A stretch of DNA of 64,000 nucleotides, from positions 6,433,001 through 6,497,000 of the forward strand of contig NZ_CP085135.1 of the NCBI RefSeq assembly GCF_020616515.1. Direction: 5' to 3'. The stretch's first letter is position 1; every line of letters starts with the position of its first letter. The translations under genes and the position numbers were made by a program. This document shows, one piece after another, positions 55,266 through 63,392 of the stretch. Below the pieces are notes generated by a model. That model was not told the origin of the DNA. It searched no databases and saw only the letters and a program-made list of their open reading frames with translations. The DNA is from Mesorhizobium sp. PAMC28654. Its GTDB lineage: Bacteria; Pseudomonadota; Alphaproteobacteria; Rhizobiales; Rhizobiaceae.

Positions 55266-56594
55266 ATGTCCAACCGGCTGAAAGTCACGCCGAACGATCT
55301 TAGTGCCTTCTGGATGCCGTTCACGGCAAACCGGCAGTTCAAGCAGGCGCCGCGCATGATGGTGTCCGCCAAGGACATGCATTACACGACGAGCGACGGC
55401 CGCAAGGTTCTCGACGGCACCGCTGGTCTCTGGTGCGTCAATGCCGGCCACTGCCGGCCGAAGATCACCGAAGCAATCCAGCACCAGGCCGCCGAACTCG
55501 ACTATGCACCGGCCTTCCAGATGGGTCACCCCATCGTGTTCGAACTGGCCAACCGCCTGGTCGACCTCGCGCCGAAGGGCATGGATCACGTCTTCTTTAC
55601 CAATTCCGGTTCGGAATCGGTCGAAACCGCGCTGAAGATGGCGATCGCCTATCACCGCGTGAAGGGTGAGGGCGCGCGCACCCGCCTGATCGGCCGCGAA
55701 CGTGGCTATCACGGCGTCAATTTCGGCGGCATCTCGGTCGGCGGCATCGTCAGCAACCGCAAGATGTTCGGCACGTTGCTCGGCGGCGTCGATCACATGC
55801 CGCACACGCATTTGCCGGAAAAGAACGCCTTCTCGAAGGGTGTGCCGGAATATGGCGCGGAACTCGCCAATGAACTGGAGCGCATCGTCACTCTGCATGA
55901 CGCCTCGACCATCGCGGCCGTCATCGTCGAGCCGGTCGCCGGTTCGACGGGTGTCATCCTGCCGCCCAAGGGCTATCTGCAGAAGCTGCGCGAAATCTGC
56001 ACCAAGCACGGCATTCTGCTGATTTTCGACGAGGTCATCACCGGTTTCGGTCGTCTCGGCACGCCATTCGCCGCCGATTATTTCGGCGTCACGCCAGACA
56101 TCATGACCACCGCCAAGGGCGTCTCCAACGGCGTCATCCCGATGGGCGCGGTGTTCGTGAAGAAGGAAATCCACGACGCCTTCATGACCGGCCCCGAGCA
56201 TATGATCGAGTTCTTCCACGGCTATACCTATTCGGGCAATCCGATTGCCTGCGCGGCCGCACTCGGCACGCTCGACACCTACAAGGAAGAGGGCCTGTTG
56301 ACTCGCGGCGAGGAGCTGGGGCCGTATTGGGAAGACGCGCTGCATTCGCTGAAGGGCGAGCCGCATGTCATCGACATCCGCAACATCGGCCTGATCGGCG
56401 CGATCGAGCTGGCGCCGATCCCCGGCGAGCCGACCAAACGGGCTTTCTCGGCCTTCCTCAAGGCGTTCGAACGCGGCGCGCTGATCCGCACCACCGGCGA
56501 CATCATCGCGCTGTCGCCGCCGCTGATCATCACCAAGGGCCAGATCAACGAACTGGTCGATCATGTGCGGGACGTGCTGAGGTCGATCGACTAA
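55266..56594 (+). CDS. Class III omega-aminotransferase (beta-alanine:pyruvate type)
   Basis: 442-residue PLP enzyme. FMPFTANRQF-like start (FWMPFTANRQF), FTNSGSESVETALKMA (cofactor phosphate site), RGYHGVNFGG, LLIFDEVITGFGR with the PLP-binding Asp, and the Schiff-base Lys in TTAKGVSNG. Matches beta-alanine:pyruvate aminotransferases, so it probably converts beta-alanine from pyrimidine breakdown to malonate semialdehyde. The ATG at 55266 has AAGGGGAAG upstream; a TTG lies two codons before. First gene of the block after rutR. Confidence 0.92.
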   Translation: MSNRLKVTPNDLSAFWMPFTANRQFKQAPRMMVSAKDMHYTTSDGRKVLDGTAGLWCVNAGHCRPKITEAIQHQAAELDYAPAFQMGHPIVFELANRLVDLAPKGMDHVFFTNSGSESVETALKMAIAYHRVKGEGARTRLIGRERGYHGVNFGGISVGGIVSNRKMFGTLLGGVDHMPHTHLPEKNAFSKGVPEYGAELANELERIVTLHDASTIAAVIVEPVAGSTGVILPPKGYLQKLREICTKHGILLIFDEVITGFGRLGTPFAADYFGVTPDIMTTAKGVSNGVIPMGAVFVKKEIHDAFMTGPEHMIEFFHGYTYSGNPIACAAALGTLDTYKEEGLLTRGEELGPYWEDALHSLKGEPHVIDIRNIGLIGAIELAPIPGEPTKRAFSAFLKAFERGALIRTTGDIIALSPPLIITKGQINELVDHVRDVLRSID

Positions 56595-56629
56595 GCCTGC
56601 AGCGAAGGCGCTGAGGTATTTTTGATTTT

Positions 56630-56668
56630 GCATGACCCCGAAAATCGTTCCGATCTTCGGGGTCATGC
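56630..56668. repeat. Strong palindrome between aminotransferase and amidase genes
   Basis: Arms GCATGACCCCGAAAATCG and CGATCTTCGGGGTCATGC pair over 18 bases with one mismatch and a three-base loop. The design (GCATG ends, CCCCGAAAA inner arm) resembles the repeats at 5429-5530. It may stabilise the upstream mRNA or attenuate the downstream gene. Confidence 0.85.
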
Positions 56669-56739
56669 GCTAGACAGCCGCACAGGAAAGCGACGGGAAC
56701 CGCCACCTGTACGGAATGAATAAATTGAGAGGACTTTGA

Positions 56740-57990
56740 ATGGCCGCACCCGGCGAGAATCTGCGAATCAATTCCGATCGTTTGTGGGATTCACTGATGG
56801 AGATGGCGAAGATTGGCCCCGGCATTGCCGGCGGCAACAATCGCCAGACGGTGACCGACGAGGACGGCGAGGGACGGCATCTGTTCAAGCGCTGGTGCGA
56901 GGCGGCCGGGCTCGAAATGGGTCTCGACGAGATGGGCACGATGTTTGCCCGCCGCGAAGGCACCGATCCCAGCCTGCCGCCGGTCTATGTCGGCAGCCAT
57001 CTCGATACTCAGCCAACCGGTGGCAAGTATGACGGCGTGCTCGGTGTGCTCGGCGGGCTGGAAGTCGTGCGCTCGCTCAACGATCTTGGCATCAAGACCA
57101 GGCATCCGATCGTCGTTACCAACTGGACCAACGAGGAAGGCTCGCGCTTTGCGCCTGCGATGATGGCGTCAGGCGTGTTCGCCGGCGTGCTCGACCAGGC
57201 CGACGTTTACCAGCACGTCGACAAGCAGGGGAAAAAATTCGGCGAGGAACTGGAGCGCATCGGCTGGAAGGGCACCGAGAAGGTCGGCGATCGAAAGATC
57301 CACGCCTTTTTCGAACTGCATATCGAGCAGGGGCCGATCCTCGAGGATGAAGGCATCGATATCGGCGTCGTCACTCACGGCCAGGGCCTGAAATGGCTGC
57401 AGGTGACACTGACCGGCAAGGAAGCGCATACCGGCTCGACGCCGATGCCCAAGCGCCGCAATGCCGGGCTCGGCATGGCCCGCGTGATTGAGTTGGTGCA
57501 CGAGATCGCCATGGACTACCAGCCCGACGCCGTCGGTGCGGTCGGCCATATGGAAGTCTATCCCAACTCGCGCAACATCATCGCCGGGCGCACCGTCTTC
57601 ACCATCGACATCCGTTCGCCGGAAAAGGAAGTGCTGGACGCGATGGACGGCCGCATCCGCGAAGGCATCGACACGATCTGCGATGCGCTCGACATCCAAT
57701 ATAAGATCGAACAGGTCGGCGCTTTCGATCCGGTCACCTTCGATGCCGGCTGCGTCAAGGCGATCCGCGATGCCGCCGATCGGCTCGGCTACTCGCACCG
57801 CAACATCGTCTCCGGCGCTGGCCATGATGCCTGCTGGATCAACCGCGTGGCGCCCACCGCGATGGTGATGTGCCCGTGCGTGGATGGGCTGTCTCACAAC
57901 GAGGCCGAAGAGATCACCAAGGAATGGGCCTCGGCCGGCGCCGACGTGCTGTTCCACGCTGTGGTGGAGACGGCCGTCATCGTGGAGTGA
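56740..57990 (+). CDS. Zn-dependent N-carbamoyl-beta-alanine amidase (M20-type)
   Basis: 416 residues of the allantoate amidohydrolase/carbamoylase group in peptidase family M20. Metal-binding segments GSHLDTQPTGGKYDG at about 86-100, TNEEGSRFAP at about 128-137, FFELHIEQGPILE (His) and the C-terminal GAGHDACWIN and DGLSHNEAEE. It should release beta-alanine, CO2 and ammonia from N-carbamoyl-beta-alanine, third step of reductive pyrimidine degradation. GAGAGGAC precedes the ATG. Confidence 0.9.
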   Translation: MAAPGENLRINSDRLWDSLMEMAKIGPGIAGGNNRQTVTDEDGEGRHLFKRWCEAAGLEMGLDEMGTMFARREGTDPSLPPVYVGSHLDTQPTGGKYDGVLGVLGGLEVVRSLNDLGIKTRHPIVVTNWTNEEGSRFAPAMMASGVFAGVLDQADVYQHVDKQGKKFGEELERIGWKGTEKVGDRKIHAFFELHIEQGPILEDEGIDIGVVTHGQGLKWLQVTLTGKEAHTGSTPMPKRRNAGLGMARVIELVHEIAMDYQPDAVGAVGHMEVYPNSRNIIAGRTVFTIDIRSPEKEVLDAMDGRIREGIDTICDALDIQYKIEQVGAFDPVTFDAGCVKAIRDAADRLGYSHRNIVSGAGHDACWINRVAPTAMVMCPCVDGLSHNEAEEITKEWASAGADVLFHAVVETAVIVE

Positions 57991-58054
57991 ACTCAGAAAT
58001 CTGGACACCAAACGCCGCTCACAAGAAGCGCGAAGAGAACAAGGGAACAAGAAA

Positions 58055-59506
58055 ATGTCCAAAGTCATCAAGAACGGCACCATTGTCACCGCCGACCGTA
58101 CGTGGAAGGCCGACGTGCTGGTCAAGCACGGCAAGATTGTCGCCATCGGTTCGGACCTGCATGGCGACCATGAGTTCGACGCCACCGGCTGCTACGTGAT
58201 GCCCGGCGGCATCGATCCGCACACCCATCTCGAAATGCCGTTCATGGGCACCTATTCGGCCGATGATTTCGAATCAGGCACGCGCGCCGCTCTGGCCGGT
58301 GGCACCACGATGGTCGTCGATTTCTGCCTGCCGGCGCCGCAGCAATCGCTGCTTGAAGCCTTGCAGATGTGGGACAACAAGACCTCGAAGGCTGCCTGCG
58401 ACTACTCCTTCCACATGGCGATCACCTGGTGGGGCAAGCAGGTGTTCGACGAGATGGCTGCTGTCGTCGACAAGGGCATCACCTCGTTCAAGCACTTCAT
58501 GGCCTATAAGGGCGCGCTGATGGTGGATGACGACGAGATGTATGCGTCGTTCCAGCGCTGCGCCGACCTTGGCGCGCTGCCACTGGTGCATGCGGAAAAT
58601 GGCGACGTGGTTGCAGCCCTGTCGCAGAAGCTGCTGGCCGCCGGCAATAACGGCCCCGAAGGCCACGCCTATTCGCGGCCGCCGGAAGTGGAAGGCGAGG
58701 CGACCAACCGAGCCATCATGATCGCCGACATGGCGGGCGTGCCGCTCTATGTCGTGCACGTTTCCTGCGAGCAGAGCCACGAGGCCATTCGCCGGGCGCG
58801 CCAGAAGGGCATGCGTGTGTTCGGCGAGCCGCTGATCCAGCACCTGACGCTGGATGAGAGCGAATATTTCAACGGGGACTGGGACCATGCGGCGCGTCGC
58901 GTGATGAGCCCGCCGTTCCGCAACAAGCTGCACCAGGATTCACTGTGGGCCGGCCTGCAGGCTGGATCGCTGCAAGTGGTGGCCACCGACCACTGCGCCT
59001 TCACCACCAAGCAGAAGCGCTTCGGCGTCGGCGATTTCACCAAGATCCCCAACGGCACCGGCGGGCTCGAGGACCGCATGCCGGTGCTGTGGACCAAGGG
59101 CGTCAACACAGGGCGGCTGACGATGAACGAGTTCGTCGCGGTGACCTCGACCAACATCGCCAAGATACTCAACATGTACCCGAAGAAGGGCGCCATCGTC
59201 GAAGGCGCGGATGCCGACATCATCGTCTGGGATCCGAAACGCAAGAAGACGATCGCGGCCAAGAAGCAGCAGTCGGTAATCGACTACAACGTCTTCGAGG
59301 GCGTCGAGGTGACCGGTCTGCCGCGCTTCGTCTTCTCGCGCGGCGAACTGTCGATCCAGGAAGCCGAGGTCAAGGCAAAGCCCGGCCATGGCGAGTTCGT
59401 CGGCCGCGAGCCGAACGCGGCGGTCAACCGGGCGCTGTCGACCTGGAAGGAGATCACCGCGCCGCGCAAGGTGGAGCGGACGGGCATTCCGGCGACGGGG
59501 GTTTGA
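58055..59506 (+). CDS. hydA: Dihydropyrimidinase
   Basis: 483-residue amidohydrolase opening dihydrouracil/dihydrothymine to N-carbamoyl-beta-amino acids. Binuclear zinc site: GGIDPHTHLEMPF (H56, H58), carboxylated Lys in YKG (about 152), VHAENGD (H179), VHVSC and TDHCAF with the catalytic Asp. The ATG at 58055 follows AAGGGAAC. It follows the carbamoylase by 64 bases, making the pathway order complete in this block apart from preTA. Confidence 0.94.
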   Translation: MSKVIKNGTIVTADRTWKADVLVKHGKIVAIGSDLHGDHEFDATGCYVMPGGIDPHTHLEMPFMGTYSADDFESGTRAALAGGTTMVVDFCLPAPQQSLLEALQMWDNKTSKAACDYSFHMAITWWGKQVFDEMAAVVDKGITSFKHFMAYKGALMVDDDEMYASFQRCADLGALPLVHAENGDVVAALSQKLLAAGNNGPEGHAYSRPPEVEGEATNRAIMIADMAGVPLYVVHVSCEQSHEAIRRARQKGMRVFGEPLIQHLTLDESEYFNGDWDHAARRVMSPPFRNKLHQDSLWAGLQAGSLQVVATDHCAFTTKQKRFGVGDFTKIPNGTGGLEDRMPVLWTKGVNTGRLTMNEFVAVTSTNIAKILNMYPKKGAIVEGADADIIVWDPKRKKTIAAKKQQSVIDYNVFEGVEVTGLPRFVFSRGELSIQEAEVKAKPGHGEFVGREPNAAVNRALSTWKEITAPRKVERTGIPATGV

Positions 59507-59508
59507 GG

Positions 59509-59886
59509 GTGCGGGCTGTTCATCTTGCCGTCGCGGCGGCCGCCATGCTGACCGCCGGGCAAGCCTTGGCCGCCGGCATCGACCTGTCCAAGCCCTTTGG
59601 CAACAAGTCCGGCTGCGTCAACAAGAATGGCCAGGAAGTCTATGCCGAGGACATGCTGCTGTTGACCGACAAGGAGTTGATCACGGCGGCCAGTGCCTGC
59701 AGCTTTGGCGACAAGAAGGCGCAGGCCGATGGCTCGCTGGTAGTGAAGGCCGAATGCCAGGCGGAAGGCGAGGACGGCCAGCAGGCCACCCAGTTCACCA
59801 TCAAGCAAAGCGCCAAGAGCGCCAAGGGGCTTGTGATCGTTGACGAGGACGGCAATGTGATGGGCGAAGTCTCCCGGTGCCGATGA
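59509..59886 (+). CDS. Small secreted protein of unknown function
   Basis: 125 residues from a GTG at 59509, two bases after the dihydropyrimidinase stop. Signal peptide about 1-22 (AVHLAVAAAAMLTAGQALA). Cysteines at about 36, 64, 86 and 124 could form two disulfides. No family recognised. No ATG gives an intact signal peptide; the only in-frame ATG (59545) falls inside it. Its link to pyrimidine metabolism is only positional. Confidence 0.65.
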   Translation: MRAVHLAVAAAAMLTAGQALAAGIDLSKPFGNKSGCVNKNGQEVYAEDMLLLTDKELITAASACSFGDKKAQADGSLVVKAECQAEGEDGQQATQFTIKQSAKSAKGLVIVDEDGNVMGEVSRCR

Positions 59887-59915
59887 CGGGAAGGCTCTGC
59901 CCACCCTGGCAAGGT

Positions 59916-60320
59916 TCATGCGACCAGGGCATCGAGTTCCGGCAGCAGTACGACGCTTTCCTGTTCGTTGGGATCGGTGCGGGCAATGACAGCCGAAGAG
60001 GGGGCGCCGCTCAGATTGGCCGGCAGATGCGGTACGCCGGCCGGAATGTAGAAGAGGTCACCGGCCTTGACCACGATATGATGCTCGAGCCGGTCGCCAT
60101 ACCAGGTATGGACTTCGCCGGAGAGCACGTAGATCGCCGTTTCGTGGCTCTCATGCATATGCGCCTTGGCTCGGGCGCCGGGCGGCATCGTCAACATGTG
60201 CATGCAAATGCCGGAAGCGCCGACGGTCTCGGTGGCGATGCCGGCGAAATAGGTCAGCCCCTGCTTGCCTTCATAAGTGCTTTCAGGGCGGATAAGATGA
60301 CAGGTCGGTTTGGGCGACAT
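59916..60320 (-). CDS. Cupin-domain protein
   Basis: 134 residues, single cupin barrel: metal motif 1 around PPGARAKAHMHESHETAIYVLSGE (H, H, E) and motif 2 AGDLFYIPAGVPHLP (H). Function not deducible; small cupins of this kind are often binders or isomerases of small metabolites. It lies on the opposite strand inside the pyrimidine block. Start ATG at 60320 with GGAG upstream. Confidence 0.85.
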   Translation of the reverse strand: MSPKPTCHLIRPESTYEGKQGLTYFAGIATETVGASGICMHMLTMPPGARAKAHMHESHETAIYVLSGEVHTWYGDRLEHHIVVKAGDLFYIPAGVPHLPANLSGAPSSAVIARTDPNEQESVVLLPELDALVA

Positions 60321-60450
60321 CGGGGAAACTCCGGGCGTCGATCGAGTGGGACAAGACCAATGGGACGGGACGAGTGGAAAACAACATCGCGATAAAAGCA
60401 ATCGGATTCCAGCCGGCGCCGCAGTGGCGGGAACAGGCAGGCTGCAGCCG

Positions 60451-61242
60451 ATGACAGGGTCTTCGCCAGCCGTCGTCTCGGCAAGCAAACTCGGCCTCAC
60501 CTTCCAGACCAACGACGGCCCCGTGCAGGCGCTGTCCAATGTCGATCTGACTATCGGCAAGGGTGAGTTCGTCTCCTTCATCGGGCCGTCCGGCTGCGGC
60601 AAGACCACCTTGCTGCGCGTCATCGCCGATCTGGAGAAGCCGACTTCCGGCACGATTTCGGTCAACGGCATGACGCCCGAACAGGCGCGCGAGAAACGCG
60701 CCTACGGCTATGTCTTCCAGGCCGCCGCGCTATTTCCATGGCGCACCATAGAGCGCAATGTCGGGCTGCCGCTGGAGATCATGGGCCTGTCCAAGGCGGA
60801 TCAGGCGGAGCGCATCAAGCGCACGCTCGACCTCGTCAACCTGTCGGGTTTCGAGAAGAAATATCCCTGGCAGCTTTCGGGCGGCATGCAGCAGCGCGCC
60901 TCGATCGCCCGCGCCCTGGCCTTCGATGCCGACCTTCTGCTGATGGACGAGCCGTTCGGCGCGCTGGACGAGATCGTGCGTGATCACCTCAATGGGCAAT
61001 TGCTGGAACTGTGGGGACGGACGAACAAGACCATCTGCTTCGTCACTCACTCCATTCCGGAAGCCGTCTACCTGTCGACGCGCATCGTCGTCATGTCGCC
61101 GCGCCCGGGCCGTGTCAGCGACATTATCGAATCCACGCTGCCGAAGGAACGGCCGCTCGATATCCGCGAGACGCCGGAGTTTTTGGCGATTGCCGCGCGC
61201 GTCCGCGATGGGCTGAGGGCGGGGCACAGCTATGATGATTGA
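60451..61242 (+). CDS. ABC importer ATP-binding protein (nitrate/taurine/HMP type)
   Basis: 263 residues. Walker A GPSGCGKTT at about 45-53, signature LSGGMQQR, Walker [14 protein letters not shown] and H-loop VTHSIPEAVYLSTRIVVMSPRPGRV, the last segment typical of the NitT/TauT family. The ATG at 60451 is chosen from alignment of the N-terminus; its ribosome binding site is weak. With two permeases and an NMT1/THI5-like receptor downstream, it probably imports pyrimidines or a related precursor. Confidence 0.92.
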   Translation: MTGSSPAVVSASKLGLTFQTNDGPVQALSNVDLTIGKGEFVSFIGPSGCGKTTLLRVIADLEKPTSGTISVNGMTPEQAREKRAYGYVFQAAALFPWRTIERNVGLPLEIMGLSKADQAERIKRTLDLVNLSGFEKKYPWQLSGGMQQRASIARALAFDADLLLMDEPFGALDEIVRDHLNGQLLELWGRTNKTICFVTHSIPEAVYLSTRIVVMSPRPGRVSDIIESTLPKERPLDIRETPEFLAIAARVRDGLRAGHSYDD

Positions 61243-61261
61243 GGCTGTGCAGGATGACCTC

Positions 61262-61298
61262 CGCTTCGCTCCGGCCACTCTCTCCCCGTTGGGGAGAG
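61262..61298. repeat. Remnant of mosaic palindromic element
   Basis: Hairpin CTCTCCCC-GTT-GGGGAGAG at 61280-61298 preceded by CGCTTCGCTCCGGCCA, between the ATPase and first permease genes. Similar in type to the small hairpins in the elements at 10767 and 34263, but too short to prove common origin. Confidence 0.5.
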
Positions 61299-61327
61299 GA
61301 GGGCGCGTATCTGGCGAGGCCTGCTAG

Positions 61328-62206
61328 ATGGACACCTTCCGCGACAAGCTCATCCCAGTCACCTCGATCCTCGCGGGCGTGGTCGTCCTCTGGTACATTT
61401 TCGCCGTCATCCTCAACGCGCCTTTCCAGCACGATCTCGACCGCCGTGCCAATGAGACCTCCACGTTCAGCGAACTCATCGGCAAGACGCTGTCGCAGCC
61501 GAAGCCGACGCTGCCGGCGCCGCACCAGGTGGCGGTAAACTTCTTCGAAAACACCTTCCTGCGACCCATCAACTCGAATCGCAGCCTCGTCTACAATGCC
61601 TGGGTGACGCTGTCGTCGACACTGCTCGGCTTCGCTTTCGGCACCGCGCTCGGCATTGTCATCGCCGTGGGCATCGTGCATGTGGCGACGCTCGACCGCA
61701 GCCTGATGCCGTGGATCATCGCCTCGCAGACCATTCCAATCCTCGCGGTGGCGCCGATGATCATCGTCGTGCTGGCGGCGATAGGCATCACCGGCCTGAT
61801 CCCGAAGGCGATGATCTCGACCTATCTGTCGTTCTTCCCGGTGACCGTGGGCATGGTGAAGGGGCTGCGCTCGCCCGAGATCATGCATCTCGACCTGATG
61901 CACACCTACAATGCCAGCCGTATGCAGACCTTCTGGAAGTTGCGCGTGCCGGCCTCGGTGCCCTTCCTGTTCACCTCGATGAAGGTGGCGGTGGCGGCAA
62001 GCCTGGTCGGCGCCATTGTCGGCGAACTGCCAACCGGAGCTGTCGCCGGCATCGGCGCCAAGCTTTTGGCCGGCGCCTATTACAGCCAGTCGATCGATAT
62101 CTGGTCGGCGCTGGTCGCCGGCTCGATCGTGGCCGCACTTCTGGTCATGGTGGTCGGCATTGCCGGCCGCATCGTTGACCGCGCCATGGGCGGGAGGCCG
62201 GCATGA
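61328..62206 (+). CDS. ABC importer permease 1 (NitT/TauT type)
   Basis: 292-residue membrane protein. First helix about 13-33, then an unusually long periplasmic stretch (about 34-85), then the core permease with the contact loop LDLMHTYNASRMQTFWKLRVPASVPFLFTSMKVAVAASLVGAIVGELP. Overlaps the next permease by four bases. Family imports nitrate, sulfonates or pyrimidine precursors; the present ligand is inferred from context. Confidence 0.9.
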   Translation: MDTFRDKLIPVTSILAGVVVLWYIFAVILNAPFQHDLDRRANETSTFSELIGKTLSQPKPTLPAPHQVAVNFFENTFLRPINSNRSLVYNAWVTLSSTLLGFAFGTALGIVIAVGIVHVATLDRSLMPWIIASQTIPILAVAPMIIVVLAAIGITGLIPKAMISTYLSFFPVTVGMVKGLRSPEIMHLDLMHTYNASRMQTFWKLRVPASVPFLFTSMKVAVAASLVGAIVGELPTGAVAGIGAKLLAGAYYSQSIDIWSALVAGSIVAALLVMVVGIAGRIVDRAMGGRPA

Positions 62207-63354
62207 CCCGGTTGAAACCCTCCTGGCAAGCGGTGCTGGCCATTGTGATCTGCCTGATCGCTGTCGCGCTTGGCGCGATCGCCGCGCCAAAAGTGGATGC
62301 TCTGGCGCAGCCCTCAGGGACATTGACATATCCCTATGCGGCGACGACCTGGCTGATCTTCGGCGTGCTGCTTCTCTCGGCCTTGATCTCCATGGCCAGA
62401 ATATCGTCCATCGTGGAAGCTGTTGTGCTTTTCATTGGCGCGCATCTGGTGGCATGGCTGTTGATTGGTGGCATTGCCGGCTTCGAAGGCCTGGCGCGGG
62501 CACCGTTCTTCCTGCTGCTTGCCGCGGCATGGCTTCTCGCCTGGCGTTGCGTTGCAGTGCTCTCGTCGCTTCGTCCACGCTCCCGCAAGGCAGCCGTGGC
62601 TCTTCGCCTGATCATCCCTGCAATCTTCGGCGCCTGGATTCTGATCATCTGGGAAGCGGTGACACGCGGTGCCGGCGTCCCCTTCATCCTGCTGCCGCCG
62701 CCAAGCGCCATCGGCGTGCGCATTGTCAACTCGCTGCCGATACTCGGCGCCGATGTCCGGCAGACCATCTTCAAGGCGGTGATCTTTGGCTATGTCGTGG
62801 GCAGCGGCGCCGGCTTCATCACCGCGGTGCTTGCCGACCGCGTGCCGTTCCTGCGGCGCGGCCTCTTACCGATCGGCAACATGGTTTCGGCGTTGCCGAT
62901 CATCGGCGTCGCACCCATCATGGTCATGTGGTTCGGCTTCGACTGGCAGTCCAAGGCGGCGGTGGTCATCATCATGACCTTCTTCCCGATGTTGGTGAAC
63001 ACGGTCGCGGGTCTCTCCGCTTCCGGGCATATGGAGCGCGACCTGATGCGCACCTATGCGTCGAACTACTGGCAGACGCTGCTGAAGCTGCGGCTACCGG
63101 CAGCGGCCCCCTTCATCTTCAACGCGCTGAAGATCAATTCGACGCTGGCGCTGATCGGCGCCATCGTCGCGGAGTTCTTCGGCACGCCGGTCGTCGGCAT
63201 GGGCTTCCGCATCTCGACCGAGGGGCGGATGAACATCGACATGGTCTGGGCCGAAATCGCGGTTGCAGCACTTGCGGGTTCGGTCTTTTATGGCGTGGTC
63301 GCTCTTGCCGAAAGAGCCGTCACGTTTTGGCATCCCTCTGTCCGTGGTGGATAG
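62203..63354 (+). CDS. ABC importer permease 2 with extra N-terminal helices
   Basis: 383 residues, over 100 more than usual. About four hydrophobic segments in the first 120 residues (VLAIVICLIAVALGAIAAP, TTWLIFGVLLLSALISM, IVEAVVLFIGAHLVAWLLIGG, PFFLLLAAAWLLAW) precede the standard permease domain, which has the contact loop MRTYASNYWQTLLKLRLPAAAPFIFNALKINSTLALIGAIVAEFF. Start overlaps permease 1 by four bases. Confidence 0.9.
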   Translation: MTRLKPSWQAVLAIVICLIAVALGAIAAPKVDALAQPSGTLTYPYAATTWLIFGVLLLSALISMARISSIVEAVVLFIGAHLVAWLLIGGIAGFEGLARAPFFLLLAAAWLLAWRCVAVLSSLRPRSRKAAVALRLIIPAIFGAWILIIWEAVTRGAGVPFILLPPPSAIGVRIVNSLPILGADVRQTIFKAVIFGYVVGSGAGFITAVLADRVPFLRRGLLPIGNMVSALPIIGVAPIMVMWFGFDWQSKAAVVIIMTFFPMLVNTVAGLSASGHMERDLMRTYASNYWQTLLKLRLPAAAPFIFNALKINSTLALIGAIVAEFFGTPVVGMGFRISTEGRMNIDMVWAEIAVAALAGSVFYGVVALAERAVTFWHPSVRGG

Positions 63355-63392
63355 GGGCGGTGGGTTTAGGGTGCTAACTTCAGAGGGTAAAA

